Source: Salvelinus alpinus
Lineage: Eukaryota > Chordata > Actinopteri > Salmoniformes > Salmonidae
Length of the DNA stretch: 64,000 nt
Direction: 5' to 3'
NCBI RefSeq assembly: GCF_045679555.1
Contig: NC_092094.1
Location: 15,762,612 to 15,826,611, forward strand
The position numbers and the translations under genes are program-made. The notes beneath the pieces were generated by a model. It saw nothing but the letters and a program-made list of their open reading frames with translations, searched no databases and was not told where the DNA came from. Below, piece by piece: positions 1-27,854 of this stretch (positions are counted from its first letter, which is position 1; every line of letters begins with the position of its first letter).

Positions 1-2287
1 TCGTTCGTTCGTTCGTTCGTTCGTTCGTTTGTTCCTACCTGTTCGTGCGTTCATGTTTTATGTGTTCTCAAGTTCAGGTCTGTTAACGTCGTTTATTATT
101 TTGTAGTTTGTTCAAGTGTTTTTTTCGTCTTCGTTATTATTATTAAAATTATTATGTATTCAACCCATGCTGCGTTTTGGTCCGATCCTTGCTCCTCTTC
201 AGACAAGGAGGAAGACGAGCGTTACAGAATCACCCACCACAAAAGGACCAAGCAGCGTGGTAACAGGCAGCGGCAGCAGGAGCAGTGCAAGGAAGAATGG
301 ACATGGGAGCAGAGTCTGGACTACACTACGTGGGAGGAGATCGACAGGTGGGCGATCGACCCAGGGAGAATGCCGGAGCCCGCCTGGGATTCTCTGGAGC
401 AGTGTGAGGAGGGATACCGGCGAATGGAGGCAGCACGACGACGCGGTAGGAAGCCCGAGAGTCAAGCCCAAAAATGTATTGGGGGGGGGGCGGCTACAAG
501 GGAGTGTGGCGAAGTCAGGTAGGAAACCTGCGCCAACTCCTCGAGCTTACCGTGGAGAGCGAAAGTACGGGCAGACACCGTGTTATGCGGTAAAGCGCAC
601 GGTGTCTCCTGTACGTTTGCTTAGCCCGGTGCGGTACATTCCAGCTCCTCGTATCGGCCGGGCTAGATTGAGCATTGAGCCAGGTGCCATGAAGCCGCCT
701 CAACGCGTCTGGTCTCCAGTGCGTCTCCTCGGGCTGGCATACATGGCACCAGCCTTACGCATGGTGTCCCCGGTTCGCCAACACAGCCCAGTGCGGGTTA
801 TTCCACCTCCCCGCACTGGTCGGGCTACGGGGAGCATTCAACCAGGTAAGGTTGGGCAGGCTAGGTGCTCAAGGGAGCCAGTACGCCTGCACGGTCCGGT
901 ATATCCGGCGCCACCTCCCCGCCCCATCCCAGTACCACCAGTGCCAACACCACGCACCAGGCTTCCAGTGTGTCTCCAGAGCCCTGTTCCTCCTCCACGC
1001 ACTCGCCCTGTGGTGCGTGTCTCCAGCCCGGTACCACCAGTTCCGGCACCACGCACCAAGCCTCCTGTGCGTCTCCAGAGCCCTGTGCGCCCTGTTGCTG
1101 CTCCCCGCGCTAGCCTTAAGGTGCGTGTCCTTAGCCCGGTACCACCAGTTCCGGCACCACGCACTAGGCCTACTGTGCGCCTCAGCCGGCCAGAGTCTGC
1201 CGTCTGCCCAGCGCCGTCTGCACTGCCCGTCTGCCCAGCGCCGTCTGCACTGCCCGTCTGCCCAGTGCCGTCTGCCCAGCGCCGTCTGAACTGCCCGTCT
1301 GTCCTGAGCCTTCAGAGCCGTCCATCAGTCAGGAGCCGCTAGAGCCGTCCGTCAGTCAGGAGCCGCCAGAGCCGCCCGCCAGACAGGAGCCGCCAGAGCC
1401 GCCCGCCAGACAGGAGCCGCCAGAGCCGCCCGCCAGACAGGAGCCGCCAGAGCCGCCCACCAGACAGGAGCCGCCAGAGCCGCCCGCCAGACAGGAGCCG
1501 CCCGCCAGACAGGAGCTGCCAGAGCCGTCAGCCAGCCATGACCTGCCAGAGCCGTCAGCCAGCCATGACCTGCCAGAGCCGTCAGCCCGCCATGACCTGC
1601 CCCTCAGTCCGGTGCTGCCCCTCAGTCCGGTGCTGCCCCTTAAGCCAGTGGGGTTAATATGGAGGGTCGCCATTAGGAGGAGGCCACGGAAGCGGGGATT
1701 AACTATGGTGGGGTGGGGGCCACGTCCAGAGCCAGAGCCGCCACCTTGGACAGATGCCCACCCAGACCCTCCCCTATAGGTTCAGGTTTTGCGGCCGGAG
1801 TCCGCACCTTGGGGGGGGGGGGGGGGGGGGGGGTACTGTCACGTTCCTGACCTTATTTCCTTTGTTCTGTATTGTTTAGTTGGTCAGGACGTGAGCTGGG
1901 TGGGCATTCTATGTTATGTGTTTCTATGTTGGGTTCATTCAACTAGCCTGATATGGTTCTCAATCAGGGGCAGGTGTTTTACGTTTCCTCTGATTGAGAA
2001 CCATATTAAGGTAGGCTGTTCTCACTGTTTGTTTGTGGGTGATTGTTGCTGTGTCTGTGTTTGTTTCACCACACGGTACTGTTTCGGTTCGTTCCTACCT
2101 GTTCGTGCGTTCATGTTTTATGTGTTCTCAAGTTCAGGTCTGTTAACGTCGTTTATTATTTTGTAGTTTGTTCAAGTGTTTTTTTTCGCCTTCGTTATTA
2201 TTATTAAAATTATTATGTATTCAACCCACGCTGCGTTTTGGTCCGATCCTTGCTCCTCTTCAGACGAGGAGGAAGACGAGCATTACA
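1..2287 (+). mobile_element. Non-autonomous LTR retrotransposon, copy A
   Basis: A left LTR (cut by the window edge) ends at 226 and a full right LTR runs 1837-2287, starting TGTCACG and ending TTACA. The same LTR end is followed by the same internal sequence in copies B and C. The interior encodes a polypeptide with a charged head (motifs WTWEQSLDYTTWEE and EPAWDSLEQCEEGYRRM, about 154-522) and, after a frame change, a long Pro/Arg-rich region with PVRL/SPVR and EPPEPPA-type repeats to about 1670. I see no protease, reverse transcriptase or integrase, so this is a non-autonomous element. Whether the protein is a gag is not established. The left-LTR start contains an expanded TCGT run (1-30). 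Confidence 0.75.
1811..1833 (+). other. G23 homopolymer in polypurine-tract position
   Basis: An uninterrupted run of 23 G lies 3 bases before the right LTR of copy A, where an LTR element carries its polypurine tract. Copy C has 21 G at the equivalent place (11025-11045). Copy B lacks the run. Confidence 0.6.
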
Positions 2288-3160
2288 ATACCTTTATTAT
2301 TATTCCCCGCAAACTCTACCACCGATCCCCCAATTGGAGTAAACTAATAAACACTTCTGCTTTTACCTTCAATTTATACATATTATACACATTTTACAGA
2401 CACAGTCTACTTTACAATAGTTCTCTCTTGTTTGTTCTTAGTCCTTCCTCTATTTCTGATGTCCATCCAGTTTGATTTCTATTTGTAACTATGCTATTTC
2501 ACAAAAGTTCCGAACCTATATACATTTTACAGATCCCGTATGCTTTACATTGTTTATCTTGTTATTAGTCCCACCCTTCAGCTCCATTCAATCCCTCCCA
2601 TCTATCTCTCAACACCACCCATTTCGGATCTCTATTTGCCATATATTTTTCAACCGTGCTGTGATGCTTCACAAAAGAATTGAACCTTCCTATTCTCATA
2701 GCATCTACAGATTGTAAATTAAAAATAAACATTTTTGCTAAAATAATTATTATATTATTGATTGATTGACTATGGCTTTTCAAATCACCCAGTATTGCTA
2801 TCTGTAGCATTAGTTCTAGGTAAATGTTGCAATTCTTCAGCCATTCCTGGACCTGTGACCAAAAACGAGCTACATATGGACAATACCAAAATAAATGATC
2901 TAATGACTCTGCCTCACAGCAGAATCTGCAGAGCTGGGAAGATTGTATCCCCCATATATATAACATTCTATTAGTTGCAAGAATTTTGTATAGTAATTTA
3001 AAGTGAAAAATTCGAAGTTTTGAATCCGGCGTTGTTTTACGTATGAATTCATAAACAATGTGCCATGGAATGGGTACATCAAATCTCTTCCCAACTATTT
3101 TGCAATTTATATGGCACAGCTGTCAGTTTTTTGGTCCTTAAATGAAATTGGTATATGTTT

Positions 3161-4516
3161 TTATTTATCACACTTTTCTTTAACCATGTTCTTTAATACA
3201 GGGCCGACATACACAAGTTCCTTATTTTTTGGCAAAACCATAAGCAAATAGGTAACCTGTGATATAACTAAAGAGTTAATCAGGGTGATTTTTCCACAAA
3301 TAGACAGGTATTTTCCTTTCCATGGTAGCAAGATCTTATCTATTTTTGCTAACTTTCTATAAAAATGTATTGGAGTGAGATCATTTCTTTCTTTTGGGAT
3401 TTGTATACTGAGTATGACCACATCTCCGTCAGACCATTTAATTGGTAAACTACATGGTAATGTAAAATGTGAATTTTTTTGTGATCCAATACGTAATATG
3501 GTACATTTATCATAATTTGGTTTTAATCCAGAGAGGATAGCAAAAGTATCTAGATCCTCTAAGAGGCCATGGAGAGACTCTAATTGTGGTTTTAAAAGAA
3601 AACATGAATCATCAGCGTACAATGACACCTTAGTTTTTAAACCACGGATATCTAATCCCTTAATATTATTGTTTGATCTAATCTTAACAGCTAACATTTC
3701 AATGGCAATAATAAATAGATATGCCGATAGTGGACAACCTTGTTTTACTCCTCTAGATAGTTTAAAACTTTCTGAGATGTAGCCATTATTTACTATTTTA
3801 CACCTAGGGTTACTATACATAACTTTAACCCATTTTATAAGAGATTCCCCAAAATTGAAATATTCTAGGCATTTATATATAAACTCCAGTTGTACTTTAT
3901 CAAAAGCCTTTTCAAAATCAGCTATGAAAACCAGGCCTGGTGTCCCCGATATTTCATAGTGTTCTATTGTTTCCAGTACTTGTCTTATATTATCTCCAAT
4001 GTATCGTCCATGTAAAAAACCTGTCTGATTAGGATGAATAATATCTGACAATACTTTTTTAATTCTATGCGCCAAGCATTTTGCTAGGATTTTTGCATCA
4101 CAACACTGAAGTGTAAGAGGTCTCCAATTTTTTAAATGGACTGGATTTTTATATATACCACTTGGGTCCTGTTTCAGTAATAATGATATCAGACCTTCTT
4201 GTTGCGTGTCTGATAATCTACCATTTATATAGGAGTGGTTAAAACAAGCTAATAATGGTGCTTTGAGTATATCAAAAACAGTTTTGTACACTTCCACTGG
4301 TATGCCATCCAGCCCTGGAGTTTTCCCATCCTTAAAGGCCCCAATTGCATCAAGCAATTCCTCCTCTGTAATTTGGCCTTCACATGAGTCTTTCTGTACA
4401 GACGTTAATTTTACATTGTTATTAGGAAAAAAATCCATACAATAAGTTTCAGTTAGTGGAGATGGAGGAGCCTGAAACGAAAACATATTCTTAAAGTACT
4501 TTACTTCCTCTTTCAA
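3161..4516 (-). pseudogene. LINE-1-type reverse transcriptase fragment
   Basis: A 451-codon open frame carries RT motifs in order: PGLDGIPVEVYK, NWRPLTLQCCDAKILAK, QTGFLHGRYIGDN, FIADFEKAFDKV, RGVKQGCPLSAYLF and the catalytic SLYADD box. The endonuclease that should precede it is missing. The C-terminal part continues in another frame (2966-2565), so the ORF2 is not functional. Confidence 0.85.
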
Positions 4517-4597
4517 AATATAATTTGGTGAATCATGCGTGACTCCATCATTTGTAACAAGTTTTAATAAATGAGAACCTTGACAACCTTATTTTCC

Positions 4598-5439
4598 TCA
4601 TCTATGAGAACTTTGTAATTTTTTAAATAACCATGGAGTAGTCTTTGTGTCTCTGAACAACTGGTTATCAATATATAGTTTATCAACGACGAGAGCTACT
4701 CGTTTCGCTTTTAATCTATTTTCTTTGAAAATTGGATACAGAACTTTGCGCCGTTCTGCAATTTCCTTCGGAAACTGATCATTCATACCAATTTTGGTCC
4801 CAGCAAGTCTTTTACCCAGGCTTTTAACCATTATTTTATCTTTAAATGAAGCAAATTTGGCAACGATTGGGCGTTCATACCTTTGGCCTCTCTGTCCGAA
4901 TCGGTGTACACGTTCAAGTTGGATTTTGTCGATAACTTCTTGTGGGATCTGAAGCGCTGTAAGGAGGAACTCTCTAACTATAGATTCAGGAACTTCCCCT
5001 TCTTTCTCCTGGATACCTGTAAGTACCAGATTCTCTCTCATTGATCTAGTCTTTATGTCAAGTAAAGTTCATTCATTTCGGTTTCAATCTTATTGACTGT
5101 CCCTTTTAGCTTGTGTGTTTCCTTCTCCAATGTCACAGCTTTTTCATCACTCATCTCGAGGCTTGCCTTCAACTCTTTTATATCCTTACTAACTAATTCA
5201 AGTATACCCAGTTTGTCATTTATTGATTTTAACAGATCGGTTTCGACCTTTACCATTCCCGGTGGTGAAAATATTAAATCGTCTGTGTCTGTAGAAGAGT
5301 CACGTTTGCGTTTTGAAATCGGTTCCCCTGTCTTACTCTCCGTCATGTGTGGGTGTTGCTTGTTTTCGTAATATTTGTCGATAAATGTCTCTAGTCTTAA
5401 GATTTGTTTTGTGTTATTATCCAGATTGAAGGTTATCAC
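4598..5439 (-). pseudogene. LINE-1 ORF1-like protein (broken)
   Basis: Two adjacent reading frames (5439-5053 and 5041-4598) form one ORF1p-like protein. The first is a coiled-coil segment rich in Lys/Glu and Leu. The second is an RNA-binding domain with the L1 ORF1 signatures RENLVLTGI, RVHRFG and RPIVAKFASFKDK. A frame break lies between them at about 5045. In L1 this protein binds the element's RNA. Confidence 0.75.
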
Positions 5440-5576
5440 CCACCAGATTATGTAGTGCTAATATTTTAGTCTAACTTGCCGATATTGAATATTACGTTTT
5501 ATCTTGAGGTGCTCTACATAACTTCGCTCAGTCCGCCATTACCTTTACGTCCGCCACCATTGGTTATCTATGGGGA

Positions 5577-7248
5577 TTTTGTATTGTCTAGGGGTATGTA
5601 GGTTTATGGTGGCCTGAATGGGTATCCAATCAGAGACAGCTGTTTATCGTTGTCTCTGATTGGGGAGCCTATTTAGGTTGCCATTTTCCATGTTGGTTTT
5701 GTGGGTAGTTGTCCATGTTTAGTTGCCTGGATGCACTACGTTGGCTTCACGTGTCGTTTGGATATTTATTGTTTTGTTGGCGACATCGTTAAATAAAGAA
5801 GTATGTACGCTCAAAACGCTGTGCCTTGGTCCACTCCTTTAAACGGCCGTGACAGAACTACCCACCACCAAAGAACCAAGCAGCGTGGTATCAAGGAGCA
5901 GAGGGTTCAGGACTCCTGGACTTGGGAGGAGTAATTGGACGGACAGGGACCCTGGAGACAGGCTGGGGAATATCGCCGCCCGAAGGAGGAGCTAGAGGCA
6001 GCGAAAGCTGAGAGGCGGCGATATGAGGCAAGGCAGCACAGCATGCACGAGAGGCAGCCCCAAACAATTTTTTGGGGGAGGCACACGGGGAGATTGGCGG
6101 AGTCAGGCGATAGACCTGAGCCAACTCCCCGTGCTTACCGGAAGCAGCGTGGTACTGGTCAGGCACCGTGTTATGCGGTGAAGTGCACGGTGTCGCCAGT
6201 GCGCGCTCATAGCCCGGAGCGCTATAGGCCAGCCCCCCGCAATTGCCATGCGAGAGTGGGCATCCAGCCAGGGCGGATTGTGCCAGCTCAGCGTGTTTGG
6301 TCTCCGGTGCGCTGTTTCGGCCCAGGGTATCCTGCGCCAGCTCTGCGTACTGTGTCTCCGGGGCGCTGGGAGGGTTCAGTTCGTCCTATGCTTGCGCTTC
6401 GCCCGTGTCGGGCGAAAGTGGGCATTGAGCCTAATGGAGAGGTGCGAGCGTTGAGCACCAGATCTCCAGTGCTCCCCCACAGCCCGGTTCGACCTGTGCC
6501 TGCACTCTGGAGGAGCCGGGCTAAAGTGGGCATTCAGCCTGGAGGAGTGGTGCCAAGGCTGCGCACCAGAGCTCCCCCACAGCCCGGTTCATCCGGTGCC
6601 TCCTCTGCGCACCAGGCCTCCTGTAGGTCTCCCCAGCCTGGTGGGCCCTGTGGAAGCCCCACGCACTAGCATGTCTCTGCGTCTCCTCCCTCCAGAGTCT
6701 TCCTCCAGTCCGGACCCTCCAGCAACGCCCTCCTGTCCGGAGCTGCCAGAGTCTCCCTCCTGTCCGGAGCTGCCGGAGTCTCCCTCCTGTCCGGAGCTGC
6801 CGGAGTCTCCCTCCTGTCCGGAGCTGCCAGAGTCTCCCTCCTGTCCAGAGCTGCCAGAGTCTCCCTCCTGTCCGGAGCTGCCAGAGTCGCCCTCCTGTCC
6901 GGAGCTGCCAGAGTCTCCCTCCTGTCCGGAGCTGCCAGAGTCGCCCTCCTGTCCGGAGCTGCCAGAGTCGCCCTCCTGTCTGGGGCCCGAGGCAAGGTTG
7001 CCACCGCGGAGAAATGCCCACCTTGACCCTCCCGTTTAGGTTTGCGGCCGGGAGTCCACACCTTTGTGGTGGGGTACTGTCACGCCCTGACTTTAGTTAT
7101 ATTTGCTTTCTTTCTTTTTTGGTTAGGTCAGGGTGTGACAAGGGTGGTTTGTTTAGTTTTTGCATTGTCTAGGGGGTTTTTGTCTTGTCTAGGGGTATGT
7201 ATGCTCAAAACGCTGCGCCTTGGTCCACTCCTTTAAACGGCCGTGACA
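5577..7248 (+). mobile_element. Non-autonomous LTR retrotransposon, copy B
   Basis: The left LTR (5577-5854) lacks its first part. The right LTR (7078-7248) starts TGTCACGCCCTGAC, ends GGCCGTGACA, and has lost its middle by a deletion between two GTATGTA repeats still visible in the left LTR (5594-5600 region and 5802-5808 region). The internal region encodes the same charged and Pro-rich polypeptide as copies A and C in several frames. No polymerase or integrase is seen. Confidence 0.75.
6728..6985 (+). repeat. 27-bp coding minisatellite in LTR copy B
   Basis: About nine and a half copies of a 27-bp unit encode the nine-residue repeat PELPESPSC. The period is a multiple of three, so the frame stays open. 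Copies A and C have different Pro/Glu-rich arrays at the same place in their polypeptides. Confidence 0.85.
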
Positions 7249-7525
7249 GCTATATTGGAATTACTTCGCCACCATGGCCTATTTATTGCCTTAACTCCCT
7301 TATCTTACCTCATTTGCACTCACTTTATATAGACTTTTTGTTTTCTTTTTTCTACTGTATTATTGACTGTATGTTTTGTTTATTCCATGTGTAACTCTGT
7401 GCTGTTGTATGTGTCGAATTGCTATGCTTTATCTTGGCCAGGTCGCAGTTGCAAATGAGAACTTGTTCTCAACTAGCCTACCTGGTTAAATAAAGGTGAA
7501 ATAAAATAAAATAAATAAAAAGTAC
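7249..7525 (+). mobile_element. LINE 3'-end fragment
   Basis: The segment ends CAACTAGCCTACCTGGTTAA, ATAAAGGTG and an AAATA-rich tail. This 3' end is a widespread salmonid repeat. It stops about 35 bp from the donor site of rbl2 exon 11. Confidence 0.6.
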
Positions 7526-7560
7526 AAATACATAATACAGAAATAATTACAAGTATGTAC

Positions 7561-23890
<16,330 letters not shown>

Positions 23891-24300
23891 TTCAAATGCG
23901 TGTCAAAAACGTCGGGGCAAATTAGATTCGGGTACAAATAACAATGAGGTTGCAAAGCAGAGTCAACTCAAGCGCGGTTTGTTACAAAGTACATGGAAAC
24001 AATGTTACTCTTCGTACATTTTGAGTACCAATATACAGTGCTGTACAGTGTAGGCATTTAAATGTCATTTGAGTGAAAGCTACTATCGTGCGTAGAAGAC
24101 TACGCCAAATGCTAGCGTACAGTACAACGTCACATTTTGGATGGTATGTTGTTTGGTGAATGCAACATCAAGCGTACAGGAGGTTTCCGCCCACAAAAAA
24201 TGCGTTCGGGTGTTTATGCTCAACATTCGACGATCAACAACGTATGCCACTACATACTAAAATACATCTGATAACTTTGATACTTTCCTTTTTAGATGGA
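23891..24300 (-). promoter_or_regulatory. Probable rbl2 5' UTR and promoter region
   Basis: This stretch lies directly upstream of the rbl2 ATG. It holds one sequence resembling an E2F site (TTTCCGCCC, 24184-24192), which would suit a pocket-protein gene, but a single match is weak evidence. No TATA box at a convincing place. Confidence 0.3.
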
Positions 24301-24751
24301 TGGATGTTTTGAAAAAGTTCCCATTCTGGCCACTATAGGGTGTAACTTTGTAGCAACCATCACCCACGTGCTGCCAGTCAACGTTCACGTGCTGTGCAGG
24401 AAACTTGGTAACAACTATGTAACAACAACTTGCATCTTAGCCCAATAGGCCGCCAGATGTCGCTATTATTCGTTTTACGGCGCTTGTCATCTGCAGTAAT
24501 AGTGCCATCAGGCGGCCGGTTGGGCTACTTGCGGCTATATGCAGATTGAAATTATACAATGTAAAACGTGAAAATCCTTTGTGGTTCTTTTGTTCCATCA
24601 CTGCATCCAATATTTATTAAATGGCATCTTATTTTGTCAGTCAACTCATTGTTGAAAAACACAATGTTTATCAGCACAAAGGACTGTCCCATTAGATGAG
24701 ATTGCTATGCAATGAGTGGTTTGGGAAGGGACAAGCATTTTTATTTAGTAT

Positions 24752-24973
24752 TTTATTTAACTAGGCAAGTCAATTAAGAACAAATTCTTATTTACAATGA
24801 CGGCCTACCTGGCCAAACCCTAACCCGTATGACGCTGGGCCAATTATGCACCACCTCTAAGGGACTCCCAATCACAGCCAGTTATGATACAGCCTGGAAT
24901 CAAACCAGGGTCTGTAGTGATGCCTCTAGCACTGAGATGCAGTGCCTTAGACCGCTGCGCCACTTGGGAGCCC
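24752..24973 (-). mobile_element. tRNA-derived salmonid SINE
   Basis: On the minus strand the head is GGCTCCCAAGTGGCGCAGCG with a B-box-like GGTTTGATTCC, and the tail is AAGAATTTGTTCTTAATTGA, CTTGCCTAGTTAAATA. The tail is shared with the LINE ending at 30068, as known for SINE/LINE pairs in salmonids. Confidence 0.88.
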
Positions 24974-26401
24974 CTGAGTTTTGATACAGTTCTCATATGG
25001 TAACAAAGCTTATACCATGGCATCGTTGAATACTTGTTTCTGATTTGCTTGAAGGGCATTCTAGAGCTTACATTATTTCCATATAACGCACGGAATTCAT
25101 GGGTTACGTGTATCGTCACAATAGTTTTTTGAACATTCGTTTTGGACAGATGCCCAACTGAGCATTCTACTCAATGTACCGTCAATGAGCGCTGATGAAG
25201 ATTGAATCAAAAGTGCATTACAGTGGCTTGGAAATACAATAACATTCAAAAGGAGGAAAATAAAAAAGTACTTAAGTAAAAATATTTATTACTTAAGTTG
25301 TTTTTTGGGGTACAGTGCCTTGCAAAAGTATTCATCCCCTTGGCGTTTTTTCCTATTTTTTTGCATTACAACCTGTAATTTAAATGGATTTTATTTGGAT
25401 TTCATGTATTGGACATACACAAAATAGTCCAAATCGGTGAAGTGAAAAAATAATAATATATTTTTTTAAATAACGGAAAAGTGGTTCGTGCATTTGTATT
25501 CACCCCCTTTGCTATGAAGCCCCTAAATAAGATCTGGGGCAACCAATTACCTTCAGAAGTCACATAATTAGTTAAATAAAGTCCACCTGTGTGCAATCTA
25601 AGTGTCACATGATCTGTCACATGATCTCAGTATATATACACCTGTTCTGAAAGGCCACAGATTCTGCAACACCACTAAGCAAGGGGCACCACCAAGCAAG
25701 TGGCACCATGAAGACCAAGGAGCTCTCCAAACAGGTCAGGGACAAAGTTGTGGAGAAGTACAGATCAGGGTTGGGTTATAAAAAAATATCCGACATTTTG
25801 AACATCCCATGAAGCACCATTAAATCCATTATTGAAAAATTGAAAGAATATGGCACCACAGCAAACCTGCCAAGAGAGGGCCGCCCACAAAAACTCATGG
25901 ACCAGGCAAGGAGGGCATTAATCAGAGGCAACACGGAGACCAAAGATAACCCTGAAGGAGCTGCAAAGCTCCACAGTGGAGATTGGAATATCTGTCCATA
26001 GGACCACTTTAAGCCATACACTCCACAGAGCTGGGCTTTACGGAGGAGTGGCCAGAAAAATGCCATTGCTTAAAGAAAATAAGAAGCTAACACATGTGGG
26101 AGACTCCCCAAACATATGGAAGAAAGTACTCTGCTCAGATGAGACTAAAATTGAGCTTTTTGTACATCAAGGAAACCGCTATGTCTGGCGCAAACCCAAC
26201 ACCTCTCATCACCCCGAGAACACAATCCCCACAGTGAAGCATGGTGGTGGCAGCATCATACTGTGGGAATGTTTTTCATCGGCAGGGACTGGGAAACTGG
26301 TCAGAATTGAAGGAATGATGGATGGTGCTAAATACAGGGAAATTCTTGATGGAAACCTGTTTCAGTCTTCCATAGATTTGAGACTGGGACGGGGGTTCAC
26401 C

Positions 26402-26721
26402 TGTCATCAGAAGCGGTGGTATAATGGTTCCAGACACTGCCACACTCCTCCCCAGAAAGGGAAAATAAGGGAGTGACTGGATTACAGACATAATGGAGCC
26501 CTTCACATGGTTTCACAGATGATTCACATATTACCAGACATGTAAAAGACAAGCCTGACCTCTCCCCTCTCTGGGCCCCAAGTGACTTTTCCCTGGAGAG
26601 AAAGGAAAATGCAACTGCCAACAGTATAGTCCAAAAGAAGACATTCTAATGACAAGCATAAAGATATCTAAAACATCTTATTTATATATGTTACCGAACT
26701 AATTCTGATTCAGCTACGACA
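26402..26721. mobile_element. Probable solo LTR inside Tc1 transposase
   Basis: A 320-bp block starting TGTCATCAG and ending CTACGACA interrupts the Tc1 sequence. CACC is present on both sides (26398-26401 and 26722-26725), as expected for an LTR insertion. It has no relation to LTR copies A-C. Confidence 0.6.
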
Positions 26722-26779
26722 CACCTTCCAGCAGGACAATGCCCCTAAGCATAATGTTAAAGCAACACTTGAGTGGTTT

Positions 26780-26936
26780 TACATTTACATTTAAGTCATT
26801 TAGCAGACGCTCTTATCCAGAGCGACTTACAAATTGGAAAGTTCATACATATTCATCCTGGTTCCCCCGTGGGGAATGAACCCACAACCCTGGCGTTGCA
26901 AGCGCCATGCTCTACCAACTGAGCCACACGGGACCA
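26780..26936 (-). mobile_element. AvaIII-type SINE inside Tc1 transposase
   Basis: The minus strand begins TCCCGTGTGGCTCAGTTGGT (tRNA-like head, GGTTGTGGGTTC B box) and ends in the AAGAGCGTCTGCTAAATGAC core. A 6-bp target duplication TGGTTT flanks it (26774-26779 and 26937-26942). Confidence 0.9.
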
Positions 26937-27854
26937 TGGTTTAACGGGAACCATTTAAATGTCTTGGAATGGCCTAGTCAAAGCCCAGACCTCAATCCAA
27001 TTGAGAATCGGTGGTATGACTTAAACATTTCTGTACACCAGTGGAACCCATCCAAGTTGAAGAAGCTGGAGCAGTTTGCCTTGAAGAATGGGCAAAAATC
27101 CCAGTGGCTAGATGTGCCAAGCTTATAGAGACATTCCCCAAGAGACTTGCAGCTGTAATTGTTGCAAAAGGTGTCTCTACAAAGTATTGACTTTGGGGGG
27201 GGTGAATAGTTATGCAAGCTCAAGTTTTCATTTTTTGGGGTCTTATTTCTTGTTTGTTTCACAATAAAACATATTTTGCATCTTCAAAGTGGTAGGCGTG
27301 TTGTGTAAATCGAATGATACGAACCCCTCAAAAATCTATTTTAGTTCCAGGTTGTAAGGCAACAAAATAGCAAAAATGCCAAGGGGGTGAATACTTTCAC
27401 AAGCCACTGTATCTGTACTTTACTATCTATATATTTCACAACTTTTACTTTACTACATTCCTAAAGAAAATAATATAATTTTTTCTCCATACATATTCCC
27501 TGACACCCAAAAGTTACATTTTAATTAGCAGGACAGGAAAATAGTCCAATTCACACGCTTATCAAGATAACATCCCTGGTCATCCCTACTGCCTCTGATC
27601 TGGCATACTCACTAAAGGCACATGCTTCATTTGTAAATTATGTCTGAGTGTTGGAGTGTGCCCCTGGCTATCTGTAAATAAAAAAACTAGAAAATGGCGC
27701 AGTCCGGTTTGCTAAATATAAGGAATTTGAAATGATTTATACTTTTACTTTTGATACTAAAGTATATGTTATTATTTACATTTACTTTTTGCAATCATTT
27801 TGATACAGCCAGATTGACTTTAGATGCAGTATAAAGTTACTCCACCTCAAAAAT

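Larger units (their letters stand above)
2288..5576 (-). mobile_element. L1/Tx1-like LINE with internal deletion
   Basis: Read on the minus strand, the order is 5' UTR, an ORF1 (5439-4598), part of an ORF2 reverse transcriptase (4516-3161), then the C-terminal cysteine motif (CRFCCEAESLDHLFWYC, near 2920). Only about 80 bp separate ORF1 from the middle of the RT region. The whole endonuclease domain and the start of the RT, normally several hundred codons, are therefore missing. The 3' end lies against LTR copy A and the 5' end against the truncated left LTR of copy B. Confidence 0.8.
25313..27409 (+). mobile_element. Tc1-like transposon carrying two later insertions
   Basis: The inverted ends CAGTGCCTTGCAAAAGTATT and (right) AATACTTTCACAAGCCACTG are flanked by TA. 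The transposase starts MKTKELSKQVRDKVVEKY at 25708, has an early stop (after DILNIP), and continues with HGGGSIILWECFSSAG and SPDLNPIENRWYDLN. It is interrupted at 26402 and 26780. Confidence 0.92.
25266..27830. mobile_element. MITE-like salmonid repeat hosting a Tc1 element
   Basis: The left flank (ACTTAAGTAAAAATATTTAT) and the right flank (27410-27830, with TTTACTTTTGATACTAAAGT) belong to one dispersed repeat cut by the Tc1 insertion. The family is not certain and the outer limits are approximate. Confidence 0.55.

Noticed and set aside
838..1164. Minus-strand Gly/Arg/Thr-rich frames over the LTR elements (also 9930-10628 and 6521-7061)
   Set aside because: They are antisense shadows of the Pro-rich coding repeats.
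24184..24192. E2F site as proof of rbl2 autoregulation
   Set aside because: A single 9-base match without a conserved position is too weak; kept only as a remark in the promoter entry.
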